A DNA stretch of 64,000 bases from Rhodospirillaceae bacterium (GTDB taxonomy: Bacteria > Pseudomonadota > Alphaproteobacteria > Dongiales > Dongiaceae), in contig JADJQM010000002.1 in assembly GCA_016712715.1 (NCBI GenBank), forward strand, positions 868,001 to 932,000, read 5' to 3'. The position numbers were made by a program, and so were the translations under genes. Under the pieces are notes generated by a model that worked only from the letters and a program-made list of their open reading frames with translations, was not told the origin of the DNA and did no database searches. Every line of letters starts with the position of its first letter. Position 1 is the first letter of the stretch. Positions 19,673 through 28,991 of the stretch are shown piece after piece.

Positions 19673-20104
19673 GTGGAACAAGCAACCGGCTCCCCTGTTC
19701 ATCTCGGGAAACCGCCCGTTTGGCCGGTTTCGATCAAGGGAGTTCTGCTCGTCGCAAATGAGGTCGTTCTGCTGAAGAACGAGCGTGACGAGTGGGAGCT
19801 TCCGGGCGGCCGGCTTGAAGCCGGTGAGGAACCAGATCTCTGCCTCGCCCGTGAAATCACGGAAGAGCTGGGGATCGCGGTGAGGGTCGCGGACCTTCTC
19901 GATTGCTGGCGCTATCCGGTGCTGGCCGATCGCTAGGTTCTGATCGTCACCTTCGGGGTGCAGCCCCTGGCGCAAGCCGAGCTGCATCTCAGTCATGAAC
20001 ACAAGGCGCTGGGACGCTTTCCGATCCAAGAGATCGCGACGCTCCAGATGCCGGAAGGTTATCGGCGCAGCATCCGCGATTGGGCGAAACGCTGCGGCCT
20101 ATAG
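19673..20104 (+). pseudogene. NUDIX hydrolase between atpD and atpC, with an in-frame amber codon
   Basis: The GTG-started frame encodes a NUDIX domain with a perfect Nudix box: G-x5-E-x7-REI-x-EE-x-G-I at about residues 45-67 (starts GRLEAGEEPD). These enzymes hydrolyse nucleoside diphosphates linked to another moiety. A TAG at 19934-19936 interrupts the frame after VLADR. Beyond it the same frame continues with natural protein (VLIVTFGVQPLAQAEL to DWAKRCGL) to a TAG at 20102, giving about 143 residues in total. The 87-residue truncated form keeps the catalytic box but loses the last strands and helix. Nonsense mutation and base-call error are both possible. Confidence 0.8.
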
Positions 20105-20121
20105 ATGGAGTGGGTTGCGTC

Positions 20122-20538
20122 ATGGCGGATCAGGTGCATTTCGAGCTCGTCTCGCCGGAACGGTTGATGTTCTCGGCCACTGTCGGCGAAGTCATCATCC
20201 CGGGCACCGAGGGTGATTTCGGTGTGCTGGCCGGCCACAGCAACCTCATTTCCACCGTCCGCCCCGGCGTCATCAACATTCTCGACGAGGGTGCCCGCGT
20301 CACCGACCGGATCTTCGTCGAAGGCGGCTTTGCCGAGGTGAACGCCACCAGCTGCACCGTGCTCGCCGAACGCGCCCAGAAGGTCGACGAGATCGACCGC
20401 GCCAAGGCCGAGCAGGCGCTCGCTGATGCGCGCGAAGACGTGGCTGACGCCAAGAATGATATCGAGCGGGCGATTGCCGTTGCGGCCCTGGACATCGCCG
20501 AAGCGCGCGTCCACGCCCTCGCTGTCAGCGTTTACTAA
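20122..20538 (+). CDS. atpC: F1Fo ATP synthase subunit epsilon
   Basis: A 138-residue epsilon subunit, coupling and inhibiting rotation. The ATG at 20122 gives the family start MADQVHFELVSPERLMFS, with GGAG 11-14 bases upstream; a longer open frame overlaps the NUDIX tail. IIPGTEGDFGVLAGHSNLIS and the C-terminal helical region rich in Ala/Glu/Asp are typical. Last gene of the F1 operon. Confidence 0.95.
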   Translation: MADQVHFELVSPERLMFSATVGEVIIPGTEGDFGVLAGHSNLISTVRPGVINILDEGARVTDRIFVEGGFAEVNATSCTVLAERAQKVDEIDRAKAEQALADAREDVADAKNDIERAIAVAALDIAEARVHALAVSVY

Positions 20539-20606
20539 GGGACCGGCGTTACACTTGAGCTTGAGCGAGTTGGGCGAAGACCGATAGACGGGAGCATCGG
20601 CCCAAG

Positions 20607-21422
20607 ATGGCGCATTGGACCCTCGACCAGATCCCCTGGGATCAATTCGACGCGAGCAGGGTCGATCCCGAGTTGGTCAAGCTCGTGAAGGCGGCAGCGC
20701 TCGTCGAATATAACGGCGGCGACTACGCCACTTATCTCAACAATGTGTTTCACGATGATGACGGCTTCCAGGCTGTTGCCCGTGCCTGGGCCCTGGAAGA
20801 GGTACAGCATGGCGCTGCCCTTGCACGCTGGGCAAAATTGGCCGATCCCAACTTCGACTTCGACGCCAGCTTCAAGCGCTTTACCGACGGCTACCGAATT
20901 GCGCTCGATGTGAACGCCTCGGTGCGCGGCAGCCGCTCTGGCGAATTGGTCGCGCGCTGCATCGTCGAAACCGGCACCTCGTCCTATTACACGGCGCTTG
21001 CCGAAGCCTGTGCCGAGCCGGTACTGCACGCCATCTGTCGCAAGATCGCCGCCGACGAACTGCGCCACTACAAGCTCTTCTACACGCATCTGCAGCGCTA
21101 TCTGGGTTACGAAGGGTTGGGCGCCTGGGGTCGAGTCAAGGTGGCGCTCTCGCGCATTACCGAATCCGAAGACGACGAGCTGGCCTACGCCTATTACGCC
21201 GCCAACCACGCCACTGAGCCCTATGAACGCAAGCGCTTCTCCAGCGCCTATGCCCGGCGCGCCTATGCCTACTATCAACCGCCGCATATCCAGCGCGGGA
21301 TCAGTATGGTGCTGAAGGCCGCCGGCCTCAACCCCCAGGGCCTGCTGCACATGCCGCTCAGCAATCTTGCCATGTGGTTCATGCGCCGGCGCGTGGCAAA
21401 GCTGAACGCTGCCGGGGCTTAA
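20607..21422 (+). CDS. ferritin-like diiron-type protein
   Basis: A 271-residue helical protein with two carboxylate/histidine motifs of ferritin-like diiron proteins: EEVQHG (about 67-72) and DELRHYKLFYTHL (about 152-164), plus VETGTSSYYTAL before the second. This places it among rubrerythrin/desaturase-like four-helix proteins; the exact enzyme activity is unknown. The tail (AGLNPQGLLHMPLSNLAMWFMRRR) is amphipathic and may touch the membrane. It follows atpC by 68 bases and converges on a GST gene with 4 bases overlap. Confidence 0.75.
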   Translation: MAHWTLDQIPWDQFDASRVDPELVKLVKAAALVEYNGGDYATYLNNVFHDDDGFQAVARAWALEEVQHGAALARWAKLADPNFDFDASFKRFTDGYRIALDVNASVRGSRSGELVARCIVETGTSSYYTALAEACAEPVLHAICRKIAADELRHYKLFYTHLQRYLGYEGLGAWGRVKVALSRITESEDDELAYAYYAANHATEPYERKRFSSAYARRAYAYYQPPHIQRGISMVLKAAGLNPQGLLHMPLSNLAMWFMRRRVAKLNAAGA

Positions 21423-22081
21423 GGCGCCTTTCCTTCGGCCTGATAACGAGTTGCCGCCATGCTGGGCCGCGCATTCATACGCTCCCACCATCGGACGAGA
21501 CGCGGCTGCTCCCGCAGCAGGGCAAGACCCTCGGCAGTCAGGCAGCCATAGGCGATCATCGGCGCTACGTGAAGGTCGGCCAGGGATAGCGCCGGACCCG
21601 ACAACCATTCACCGCCATCGCAGAGGCCTGCAAGTGCCGCCAATGCCAGCCGCGAAGTGGCAACCGCCGCATCGAAGGGCGCTTGATCCAACGCCACGTT
21701 GTTCTTGGCCGCCTCATCGCGGGCGACATAAATCCCCCAGACCAGCGGCCGGTAGAGATAGTTGTCGGCGATGCTGATGATCTGGTTCATGCGGGCGCGT
21801 GCCATCGCGTCGGTGGGCTGCAGCCTTGCGCCAGCGAAGGCCTCATCGACATAGCGCGTGATGGCAGTGGTTTCGTAGAGCGCGAAGTCGCCATGCACCA
21901 AGGTTGGAATCCGCGCAAAGGGATTCAGGCGCATATAATCAGCCGGCGGACCGCCCGCCGCGAAGATATCGACCTCGTGTGTGTCATGGGCGATGCCCTT
22001 CTCGAGCAAGGCAAGCCTGGCGATGCGGACATACACGCTGTAATGCGCGCCAAAAAGCTGCGGCCGCGTCGGGTCAATCAT
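21419..22081 (-). CDS. glutathione S-transferase family protein
   Basis: A 220-residue GST: N-domain SVYVRIARLALLEKG, cis-Pro RIPTLVHGDFALYETTAITRYVDE, C-domain WLSGPALSLADLHVAPMI. The start overlaps the end of the upstream DUF599 gene by 8 bases, so it is probably the last gene of the PilZ-PilZ-DUF599-DUF599 operon. Confidence 0.88.
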   Translation of the reverse strand: MIDPTRPQLFGAHYSVYVRIARLALLEKGIAHDTHEVDIFAAGGPPADYMRLNPFARIPTLVHGDFALYETTAITRYVDEAFAGARLQPTDAMARARMNQIISIADNYLYRPLVWGIYVARDEAAKNNVALDQAPFDAAVATSRLALAALAGLCDGGEWLSGPALSLADLHVAPMIAYGCLTAEGLALLREQPRLVRWWERMNARPSMAATRYQAEGKAP

Positions 22082-22790
22082 CCGGTTTGTGCGCTGTCGG
22101 GGATTCTGGCGGGTTCAATTCGACATAGCGCTGGATGGCGTGTGCGCTGTGCGAGGAAACCTGACGCCGCAGCAGGACCAGCATGATGCCAATCGTCGCG
22201 ACAATGAAGGCCACGGGGTCGATCAGCCAGGCAAGCCAGGCGAGGGCGAAATAATAGCAGCGGATGCCGCCGCCGAAGCTGTTAAGGGCGCTGGTATAGA
22301 CCCGCGCCATCTGGTCGGCGAGTTCCAGCCGGTGCGGGTAATCGTTTTTCGCGAGCGGCGCGGCGCCGATCAAGGTGCAGCAGTAATTGTATTGCCGCAG
22401 CGCCCAGGTGAACCGGAAGAAGCCATAGACGAAGACCGCGACCAGTCCGATGATCTTCAGTTGAAACAGCGTGGCACTGCTATGGACGACGAAAACCCAG
22501 CCCGCCACGACCGCTTGTGCTTCTTCCGCCTGGCCGAGCACACCCAACAGACCGGCCACGACCAGGATCGTGGCGGAGCTGAAGAAGGACATCGAATTGA
22601 CGGTATGTCCGGTCAGTGCTGCGTCGACGATGCGATCCGGCCGCTCCATCATGCGCTGCATCCAGGCGCGCCGCACTTCATGCATCAGGGAATTCACATT
22701 CTTGCCACGACCGGCGAGGTCGGCGATGCGCGCATATCCGAAAAAGGCGATGGCAAAGAGGCCGAGGCCGATGAGATCAATCATCATCAT
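22074..22790 (-). CDS. DUF599 membrane protein (copy 1)
   Basis: A 238-residue integral membrane protein of the DUF599 family, with hydrophobic segments near residues 3-20, 70-90, 105-130 and 185-210. Conserved blocks include MHEVRRAWMQRMMERPDRIVDAALTGH, FFSSATILVVAGLLGVLG and FTWALRQYNYCCTLIGAAP. Function unknown. The ATG at 22790 has GAGGTGAT just upstream. It is a paralogue of the gene directly upstream and shares most of these blocks. Confidence 0.88.
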   Translation of the reverse strand: MMMIDLIGLGLFAIAFFGYARIADLAGRGKNVNSLMHEVRRAWMQRMMERPDRIVDAALTGHTVNSMSFFSSATILVVAGLLGVLGQAEEAQAVVAGWVFVVHSSATLFQLKIIGLVAVFVYGFFRFTWALRQYNYCCTLIGAAPLAKNDYPHRLELADQMARVYTSALNSFGGGIRCYYFALAWLAWLIDPVAFIVATIGIMLVLLRRQVSSHSAHAIQRYVELNPPESPTAHKPDD

Positions 22791-22823
22791 GCGATCACCT
22801 CGAGATGTCGCCGTGCCAAGGCC

Positions 22824-23543
22824 TCATCCTCCGGTCGCATCGTAATACTCGGCGACGCTTGCCTGGCTGCGACTGTTGACCTGGCGCTTCAACAGGACGA
22901 GGACGACGATGCCGTTGGCGACCGCGAAAGCGAGCGGATGAATGAACCAGCACAGCCAGGCCATGGCAAAGTAATAGGAGCGGATGCCACCATTGAAACT
23001 CACGACCGCGAGCGACATGACCCGTGCGGCCTGGTCGGCGAATTTGTCACGCGCCCTCATGTCAACAGGCGGCAAGGGTGCCGCCCCGATCAAGGTGCAG
23101 GCGAAATTGAACTGCCGCAGCGCCCAGGTGAACTTGTAGAAGCCCACCATGAACAGGCAGATGAGGCCCAGCACCTTCAGTTCAAACAACAGTTCGGAGG
23201 ATATCACGGCGAAACCAAAGGACTGTATGACGGCGTGGGCATCTGCTGCCTTGCCCAGTACGCCCAGCAAGCCGGCAATGATCAGCATCGAGGTTGAAGC
23301 GAAGAAGGTCGTCGAATTGACCTGATGGCCGGTCAGTGATGAGTCAAGAATCCGCTCCGGCCGGTCGAGCATGCGCCGCATCCACAGCCTGCGAAGCTGG
23401 TGCATCATCTGATTGAGGTTCTTCGGCGCCACCTCATCGGCAGGCAGTTTGTCGGCGAAACGACCATAGACAAACCACAGCATCAACATCCACGCGAAAG
23501 CCAGAGAGTCCGGCCAATTCCATTCCGACCAAGATATTTCCAT
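22824..23543 (-). CDS. DUF599 membrane protein (copy 2)
   Basis: A 239-residue DUF599 paralogue of the next gene, with the same blocks (MHQLRRLWMRRMLDRPERILDSSLTGH, FFASTSMLIIAGLLGVLG, FTWALRQFNFACTLIGAAP). The ATG at 23543 is preferred; a TTG at 23555 is possible. The start lies within 20 bases of the stop of a PilZ gene, so the two are almost certainly co-transcribed. Tandem copies suggest hetero-oligomers or separate partners; that is inference. Confidence 0.87.
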   Translation of the reverse strand: MEISWSEWNWPDSLAFAWMLMLWFVYGRFADKLPADEVAPKNLNQMMHQLRRLWMRRMLDRPERILDSSLTGHQVNSTTFFASTSMLIIAGLLGVLGKAADAHAVIQSFGFAVISSELLFELKVLGLICLFMVGFYKFTWALRQFNFACTLIGAAPLPPVDMRARDKFADQAARVMSLAVVSFNGGIRSYYFAMAWLCWFIHPLAFAVANGIVVLVLLKRQVNSRSQASVAEYYDATGG

Positions 23544-23560
23544 AAGGTCGACCAATCGCG

Positions 23561-23932
23561 CTAGGCGGGTGACCGTTCCCGGCCGTGGAAGCGCTTGTTG
23601 AACCCGCGCTCGAAGAAGTCGTAGATGGATGGGCTGAGTTCGTCGTATTTGACCGCAAGGCGTCGGTTTTCGCGGTCGTTCCGCACTACCTTGGCCTGGA
23701 TCTTCATGGCGAATTCAGCGTGCTCGTCCTTGATCTTGATATCGATCACGACCGGCATTTCAACCAGCAACTGGCCATCATAGTTTTCAATCAGCAGCCC
23801 GCCCAGCGACCAGTTGAGGGTATCGCAGACCTGCCCACCCACCTTGACCGTGAAGATCGGCAGCGGCATGCGCTTATCGCGCCGGTGTTCCGGGCCCCGG
23901 GCCTTGCTGAAACCCATGGTGAAGCTGGTCAT
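23561..23932 (-). CDS. PilZ domain protein (copy 1)
   Basis: A 123-residue single-domain PilZ protein. It carries both c-di-GMP contact motifs: RRDKR (RxxxR, about 17-21) and NWSLGG (N-x-S-x-x-G, about 40-45), so ligand binding is plausible. The ATG at 23932 follows GGGAGAG; the open frame extends upstream but without family similarity. Nearly the same length and layout as the PilZ gene upstream. It sits directly before DUF599 genes. Confidence 0.85.
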   Translation of the reverse strand: MTSFTMGFSKARGPEHRRDKRMPLPIFTVKVGGQVCDTLNWSLGGLLIENYDGQLLVEMPVVIDIKIKDEHAEFAMKIQAKVVRNDRENRRLAVKYDELSPSIYDFFERGFNKRFHGRERSPA

Positions 23933-24054
23933 CCAAACTCTCCCGACATGTATGCCTGCAACTCTAACAGATGGCTGGATTCCTGTACCAGCCGATTGGG
24001 GCCCTAAGGCCAATGCCGGCGACGGTCCTCGGGTCGCTCCAGTCGACCGCGCCG

Positions 24055-24426
24055 TCAGCGAACCCGATGGCGATGTGCTAGGTAGCTCCGCTCCAGAAAA
24101 CGGATCGCGGCCGGCGTCAGTTTGACGAATTTAAGGGCCAGGAGTCGCTTCTGACGGTCATTTCGCACCACCCTTGCCTCGACCGACACGACGTTCTGCG
24201 CGCGCTGGTCTCGGGTGTCGCCCTTCACTTTGATATGAACCAGCACCAGCATATTGGCAAAGAAGCGCCCATCATAGTTGCGCAGCAGAAGGCCACCCAG
24301 GGACCAGTTCTCGGTGTCGTAGCGGTAATCGTCGATCTCTACCGAGAGGGTTGGCTCGTAGAAGCGCTTGTCGCGGCGCAACTCGACTTTGCCGACCTTT
24401 CGGAACCCCAATGTGAAAGAGATCAT
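24055..24426 (-). CDS. PilZ domain protein (copy 2)
   Basis: A 123-residue PilZ protein, paralogue of the one at 23561-23932. RRDKR and NWSLGG motifs are intact, and the start MISFTLGFRKVGK parallels MTSFTMGFSKARG of copy 1. The ATG at 24426 is preceded by AAGG. It heads the run PilZ-PilZ-DUF599-DUF599-GST. Confidence 0.84.
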   Translation of the reverse strand: MISFTLGFRKVGKVELRRDKRFYEPTLSVEIDDYRYDTENWSLGGLLLRNYDGRFFANMLVLVHIKVKGDTRDQRAQNVVSVEARVVRNDRQKRLLALKFVKLTPAAIRFLERSYLAHRHRVR

Positions 24427-24538
24427 TCGTAGAACCTTGAAAATGCTAAATAATTTCAACGTACCGACGGATAAACCCAGCATCGGTCCGAGGCGCAGCG
24501 GAGCCCATCATGGCAAAGAAAGTGTTAAGCTGTGCTTA

Positions 24539-26321
24539 CTAGAAATTGCTGTTGAGCGTTTTGCCCTTGGTTGCGGTCACGGCGCTGGTCGGCCAGATCG
24601 CGACCCAGCGGTCCCGGGCGACGCCGCGATAATAGGGCAACGCCGGCAGGCGCAGCGGGCTGCCGTCGAAATAGCTGACGATGACACCCGCCGGATTGGC
24701 CCTTGCCCAGGCCAGCGCGGCATCGCGATCCGGCAGCGAAATCGGCGCGGCGGAGAGGCGGCCATAGAAATCGAATTCACCGCGATAGGGGCCATAAACC
24801 GCCAGGGGCTGACCAGCCTCCTCCAACTGCCGCAGCCGCTGGGCCACGGGTTCAAGGTCGAAGAACTGTCGCAGGTTGAAGGGAAATTCGATGTTGATGC
24901 AGGTCATGAGCAGGACCGGCAGGGTCGCCACCTGAATCGTCCGCGAGAGCAGATGAGTCGGTGAAAGCTGGGCGATGCCATAGCCGGCCACCAGCAGGAC
25001 CAGGCCGGACGTCATACCGATACCGCCGATCCAGATCGGCAGCGGTACGTCGAACAATTGTCGCCACAGGGCATCAAGATGCGCAGTGGGCACAATGTTC
25101 ATCAGAAAGAAGAACAGCCCGAGCAGCAATGCGAGGAGCGAGGGCACGATGGCATGAAAATCCTTGGCACGGATTTCCTGTGTCGACAGCAGCCGTGCGC
25201 CAAGAAGCGACAGTGGCAGGATGATGTAGATCATTCCCTGCATTTGCCATCCGCTGGCCATGCCGCCGATCAATGTCGTTGCCAGAAACAGCAGGCACAG
25301 GCGAAAGCTGCGACCGACGCGGCTGCGCCATTGCTTGGCCATGGCGCGCCACAAGGTCTTCCAGCAGATCCAGGGATAGAGCAGGATCGGGGCCAGAAAC
25401 AGCGACCACAATTCGCGTCGGCTCGCTTCCGTGGCCGGATGCGCCCAGCCATTGCCAAAACCGATGAAGCTCGCCGTGTTGCCGGTCTGGCGCAGATACT
25501 GAATCCAGGCGAGCCAGGCGATCGCCGCCGGCAGCAGGCTGACCAACAAAGCCAGATGCCATGCCGGGGAAAATTTGAGAACGATCCGTGCCGAGCCGGC
25601 GACGGATTGCGCCGGCGCCGTGCGGATGCCGACCGGATTCTGCCGCGGCGCCAGGGCCGCAATCACCGGCAGGATGAGCCAAACGATGTTGCCGATCGCA
25701 AACAGGGCCAACAGGATCGTGCTACCGAAGATGGCCCACCACATCATTGCCGCGCCGGCGGAAATGTTGCTGTGCCACAATCTGGTCAGCGCGTGAAAGC
25801 CAAGCGCGGTGAACAGCAGGCCCAGCGGTTCCGCCTGGACCATGGTGGCGATCAGAGCGAAGGCCATCACGCCGGCCAGCAGAATGCGGGCATAGCTCCG
25901 TCATCCGCCGGTGTGGCCAAAGAGAGACGGCGCTGAGGCCGATCAGAATGAGCGTCGCGAGGCTGCACGCCACGCTGAGGATTCGTGGCCAGCCATCGCC
26001 GATACCGAAGATTTTCCAGCCGACCAGAATGGCCCATAGCTGCAAGGGCGGCTGGTCACCGCTGCCAATGCCGCTGCGCAACGGAATCCAGATATTGGCC
26101 TGCCACATATGCCAGGCCGAGGCGAGCATCTCCAACTCATAGGGTGCCGTCGGCGGTCGACCAAGCAAGGCACCCACGACAATAATGAGCCAGAGCAGGA
26201 AGGGCGCCACATACCCCCAGCGCAGGAAGCCGATGCTGGGCGGCGTCATCTCGTCGGGTCGGCTCAAAGATGTATCGATCTCCGGGCTCGCCTTGTTGCT
26301 CATGGGCTGGGTGCCAGTCAC
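24539..26321 (-). pseudogene. GT39-type dolichyl-phosphate-mannose-like glycosyltransferase, frameshifted
   Basis: Two minus-strand frames together form one polytopic membrane protein of about 590 residues. The first (from 26321) has a membrane helix near the N-terminus (YVAPFLLWLIIVVGALLG) and the GT39-like loop PPTAPYELEMLASAWHMW followed by GDQPPLQLW. The second (ending at 24539) carries many more helices and a C-terminal soluble part (QPLAVYGPYRGEFDFYGRL). They join near 25897-25904, where one extra base shifts the frame: HRRM, then RSYARILLAGVMAFA. Such enzymes use polyprenyl-linked sugars to glycosylate lipids or proteins in the periplasm. The GTG at 26321 follows directly on the stop of the upstream GST gene; ATG 26303 is an alternative. 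Confidence 0.75.
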
Positions 26322-27005
26322 TCAGTCGGCCTTCTGAAAGACGTCAAACTGGAAGACGGCAGTTTCCTGAAGCGCTGCCGCTTCCCATTCCTTGAATCCC
26401 GGCCAGGCAAAGATCGCATCGCAGTAAAGTTGGCTGGTTTCGTCCAATTTGATGCCATAGGTTCGAAATCTTGTCGCCACAGGCGCGAACATCGCATCTG
26501 CAATCGTGAATCCGCCAAGCAGGAAGGGTCCCGTGCCATTGGCCCCGCGGGCGCCAAATCTCTCCCGCGCTTCGTTCCAGATGGCGGTGACGCGCGCGAT
26601 CTGATCGGCCACGAGATGCGCGCGCGATTCATGCCGCCGGTCCCGTGCGAGATCCATCGGCATGTTCTGACGCAGCGCGGCAAATCCGGCATGCATCTCG
26701 TTGGCGATCGACCGGCCAAATGCGCGGGCTTCCGCGTCCTTCGGCCACAGATTGGCCCCGGGCGCCAATTCAGCCACATATTCGCAGATTGCCAGGCTCT
26801 CCCAGACCTTGATGGCGCCGTCGAGCAGAACGGGCACCGTGCCGGATGGGGAATAGAGACGGATATGCCGATAGGTGTCCTCGGTCCGCAAGGGGATCAG
26901 CATTTCGCGGAACGGCAGGCCGGCCGCCTTCAAAGCCAGATAGGGTCGCAACGACCATGACGAATAATTCTTGCTGCCGATGATCAGCGTCAGGTCGTTT
27001 GTCAT
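26322..27005 (-). CDS. glutathione S-transferase family protein
   Basis: A 227-residue GST: IIGSKNYSSWSLRPYLALKAAG (catalytic Ser region), SPSGTVPVLLDG with the cis-Pro, WESLAICEYVAE, and FLLGGFTIADAMFAPV in the C-domain. The ATG at 27005 follows GGAG; an upstream open extension lacks family similarity. Its TGA is immediately followed by the GTG of the GT39-type gene. Divergent from the aminopeptidase gene. Confidence 0.9.
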   Translation of the reverse strand: MTNDLTLIIGSKNYSSWSLRPYLALKAAGLPFREMLIPLRTEDTYRHIRLYSPSGTVPVLLDGAIKVWESLAICEYVAELAPGANLWPKDAEARAFGRSIANEMHAGFAALRQNMPMDLARDRRHESRAHLVADQIARVTAIWNEARERFGARGANGTGPFLLGGFTIADAMFAPVATRFRTYGIKLDETSQLYCDAIFAWPGFKEWEAAALQETAVFQFDVFQKAD

Positions 27006-27199
27006 GCGAGGCTCCGCTAGTCCTTCTGGTTCGGTCAATTGTTCGGTCATCATAAGCGAACTGGCCGTCCTGTGAACCATGACGATTCAGCCAGTTACCA
27101 TCGGACCTGCCAGGCGGTACAATTTATCGCTACAATCCGGGCGAATCAGACGGGTAAGTCATCCCGTCCGCCCCAAAGACCCATTCAAGGACCACGCCC

Positions 27200-28725
27200 T
27201 TGCTCGATCATCTCGTTTTGCGCACCTCGAAAGCCGGCGGCAAGGCCGCGGTCAAAGCGACAGCTATCCTCCCGCTCAGCGAAAAGACACTGGCTGCCTG
27301 GCTCAAATCGCAATCGTCATCATTGTCGGCCTGGACAAAGGCTGCCGGATTCAAGGCCAAGCCCGGAACCTTCGTGTTGCTGCCGGACAGCGCCGGCCGT
27401 GTCACCCGAATTCTCGCCGGTGTCGAAGACGGGATCGACCGCTGGTCGCTGGCTGGCCTGCCGGCTGCCTTGCCCGTTGGACTCTACGAGTTGGAGGAGG
27501 ACGATCTGTCGCCGGTACAGGCGTCAGCCCATGCCTTTGCCTGGGCCATGGGCTGCTATCGCTTCGCGCGCTATCGCAGCGACAGCAAGGAATTTGCGAC
27601 GCTGGTCTGGCCCAAGGGCGCCGACAAGGCGGCCGTCGAACGGGCGGCCAGGGCCATCGGCCTCGGCCGCGACCTCATCAACACACCGGCAGAGGATATG
27701 GGGCCGGCGCATCTGCAGAAGGCCGTGGAGAAGGTCGGCGCGGCCTACAAGGCCAAGGTCACCAGCATTGTCGGTGACGCGCTGCTGAAACAGAACTACC
27801 CGACCATTCATGCCGTCGGCCGGGGTGCGGCGACTTCCGGTGTCCGTGCGCCGCGCCTGATCGACCTCACCTGGGTGGGGACCGGCGGCGACAAGGGGCC
27901 GTTGCTGACATTGGTCGGCAAAGGGTGTCTGCTTTTGATACCGGCGGCCTCGATATCAAGCCACGTGGCGGCATGATGATGAAGAATGACATGGGTGGTG
28001 CGGCCACCGTGCTGGGCCTCGCCCAGATGATCATGGACGCCAATCTGCCCCTGCGCCTGCGCCTGATGATTCCGGCGGTCGAGAACTCGATCTCCGGCAA
28101 TGCCATCCGCCCGCTGGATGTGGTGAAGACCCGCAAGGGCATCACCGTCGAAATCAACGACACCGATGCGGAAGGCCGCCTCATCCTCGGCGACGCGCTG
28201 GCGGAAGCCGACACGCAAAAGCCGGACCTCATCATCGACATGGCGACACTGACCGGTGCGGCCCGCGTGGCACTCGGCCCCGATCTCCCGGTGCTGTTCG
28301 CCAATGACGATGATCTGGCCGACAGCCTGCTGCGCCATGGGCGCAATGAAGGCGACCCCTTCTGGCGCCTGCCGCTGTGGAAGCCCTATCGCAAGATGCT
28401 GGAGAGCAAGGTCGCGGATATCGCCAATTGCGAACCGGGAGCCTTTGGCGGCGCCATCACGGCAGCCTTGTACCTTGCCGAGTTCGTCTCGCCGACCACC
28501 AAATGGCTGCATATCGATACCTATGGCTGGACCGCGGGCAAGGGTGCCGGCCGGCCGGATGGCGGGGAGCCGCTGGGCCTGCGCGGTCTCTTCGCCTTCG
28601 TGTCGGATTGGGTGAAACAGGCGACCAAGACGGCCGTTCTGCCGCAGCGGGCGGCCCCGCGGGCAAAACCGCTCGCCCGTGCGGCAAGCAAGCGACCTTT
28701 GCCGCGGCCACGGGCACGCCGGTGA
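27200..28725 (+). CDS. leucyl aminopeptidase family protein (M17), frameshifted as read
   Basis: A cytosolic M17 aminopeptidase of about 507 residues once repaired. The TTG at 27200 is a good start (AAGGA 8 bases upstream). The first frame ends in LTLVGKG and then garbage; the second begins FDTGGLDIKPRGGMMMKNDMGGA. The true reading KGVCFDTGG is restored by removing one base from GGG (27923-27925) and one T from TTTT (27933-27936), i.e. two homopolymer insertions 10 bases apart in the metal-binding loop. NDTDAEGRLILGDALAEAD, carrying further metal ligands, follows intact. The rest of the gene is well conserved. The C-terminus has an extra Ala/Arg/Lys/Pro-rich tail of about 30 residues. Confidence 0.88.
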
Positions 28726-28991
28726 GGGCGTCGCAACGAAAAGCCATAGGTCACGCATCATCCGTCAAAAATGTCTCGTCCTGGAAATTAACTTCATTTC
28801 GGTTAATCGTTGAGACTGAAGGCGATTTTTCCAGTATTACCTCTGTAATGACTGGATATTTCTGACGGCGTGGCGCTGCGGCTCTTTAGGTTGCATATGT
28901 CGAAAATGCCCGATAACGCAATTTTCTTCCTAGCTATTTTATACAATCGGTCCAACATCTGAGTAGCTGAACTCAGTAAGGACTAAGTGAA
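28726..28991. other. AT-richer intergenic region with three inverted repeats
   Basis: This region is more AT-rich than its surroundings and holds no gene. Inverted repeats: ATTAAC...GTTAAT around 28788-28808; CCAGTATTAC (28831-28840) against GTAATGACTGG (28845-28855) with a 4-base loop and one bulge; CTGAGT (28959-28964) against ACTCAG (28971-28976). The last lies just before the AAGGA ribosome site of the PAS-type gene. Any of them may be terminator, operator or leader structure. Confidence 0.4.

Noticed and set aside
18137..20029. 630-residue open frame on the minus strand opposite atpD
   Set aside because: Antisense shadow of the highly conserved beta subunit; long complementary frames are common in GC-rich genes.
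21419..24426. Mobile element causing the tandem PilZ and DUF599 copies
   Set aside because: No transposase, terminal repeats or target duplications; simple tandem gene duplication fits better.
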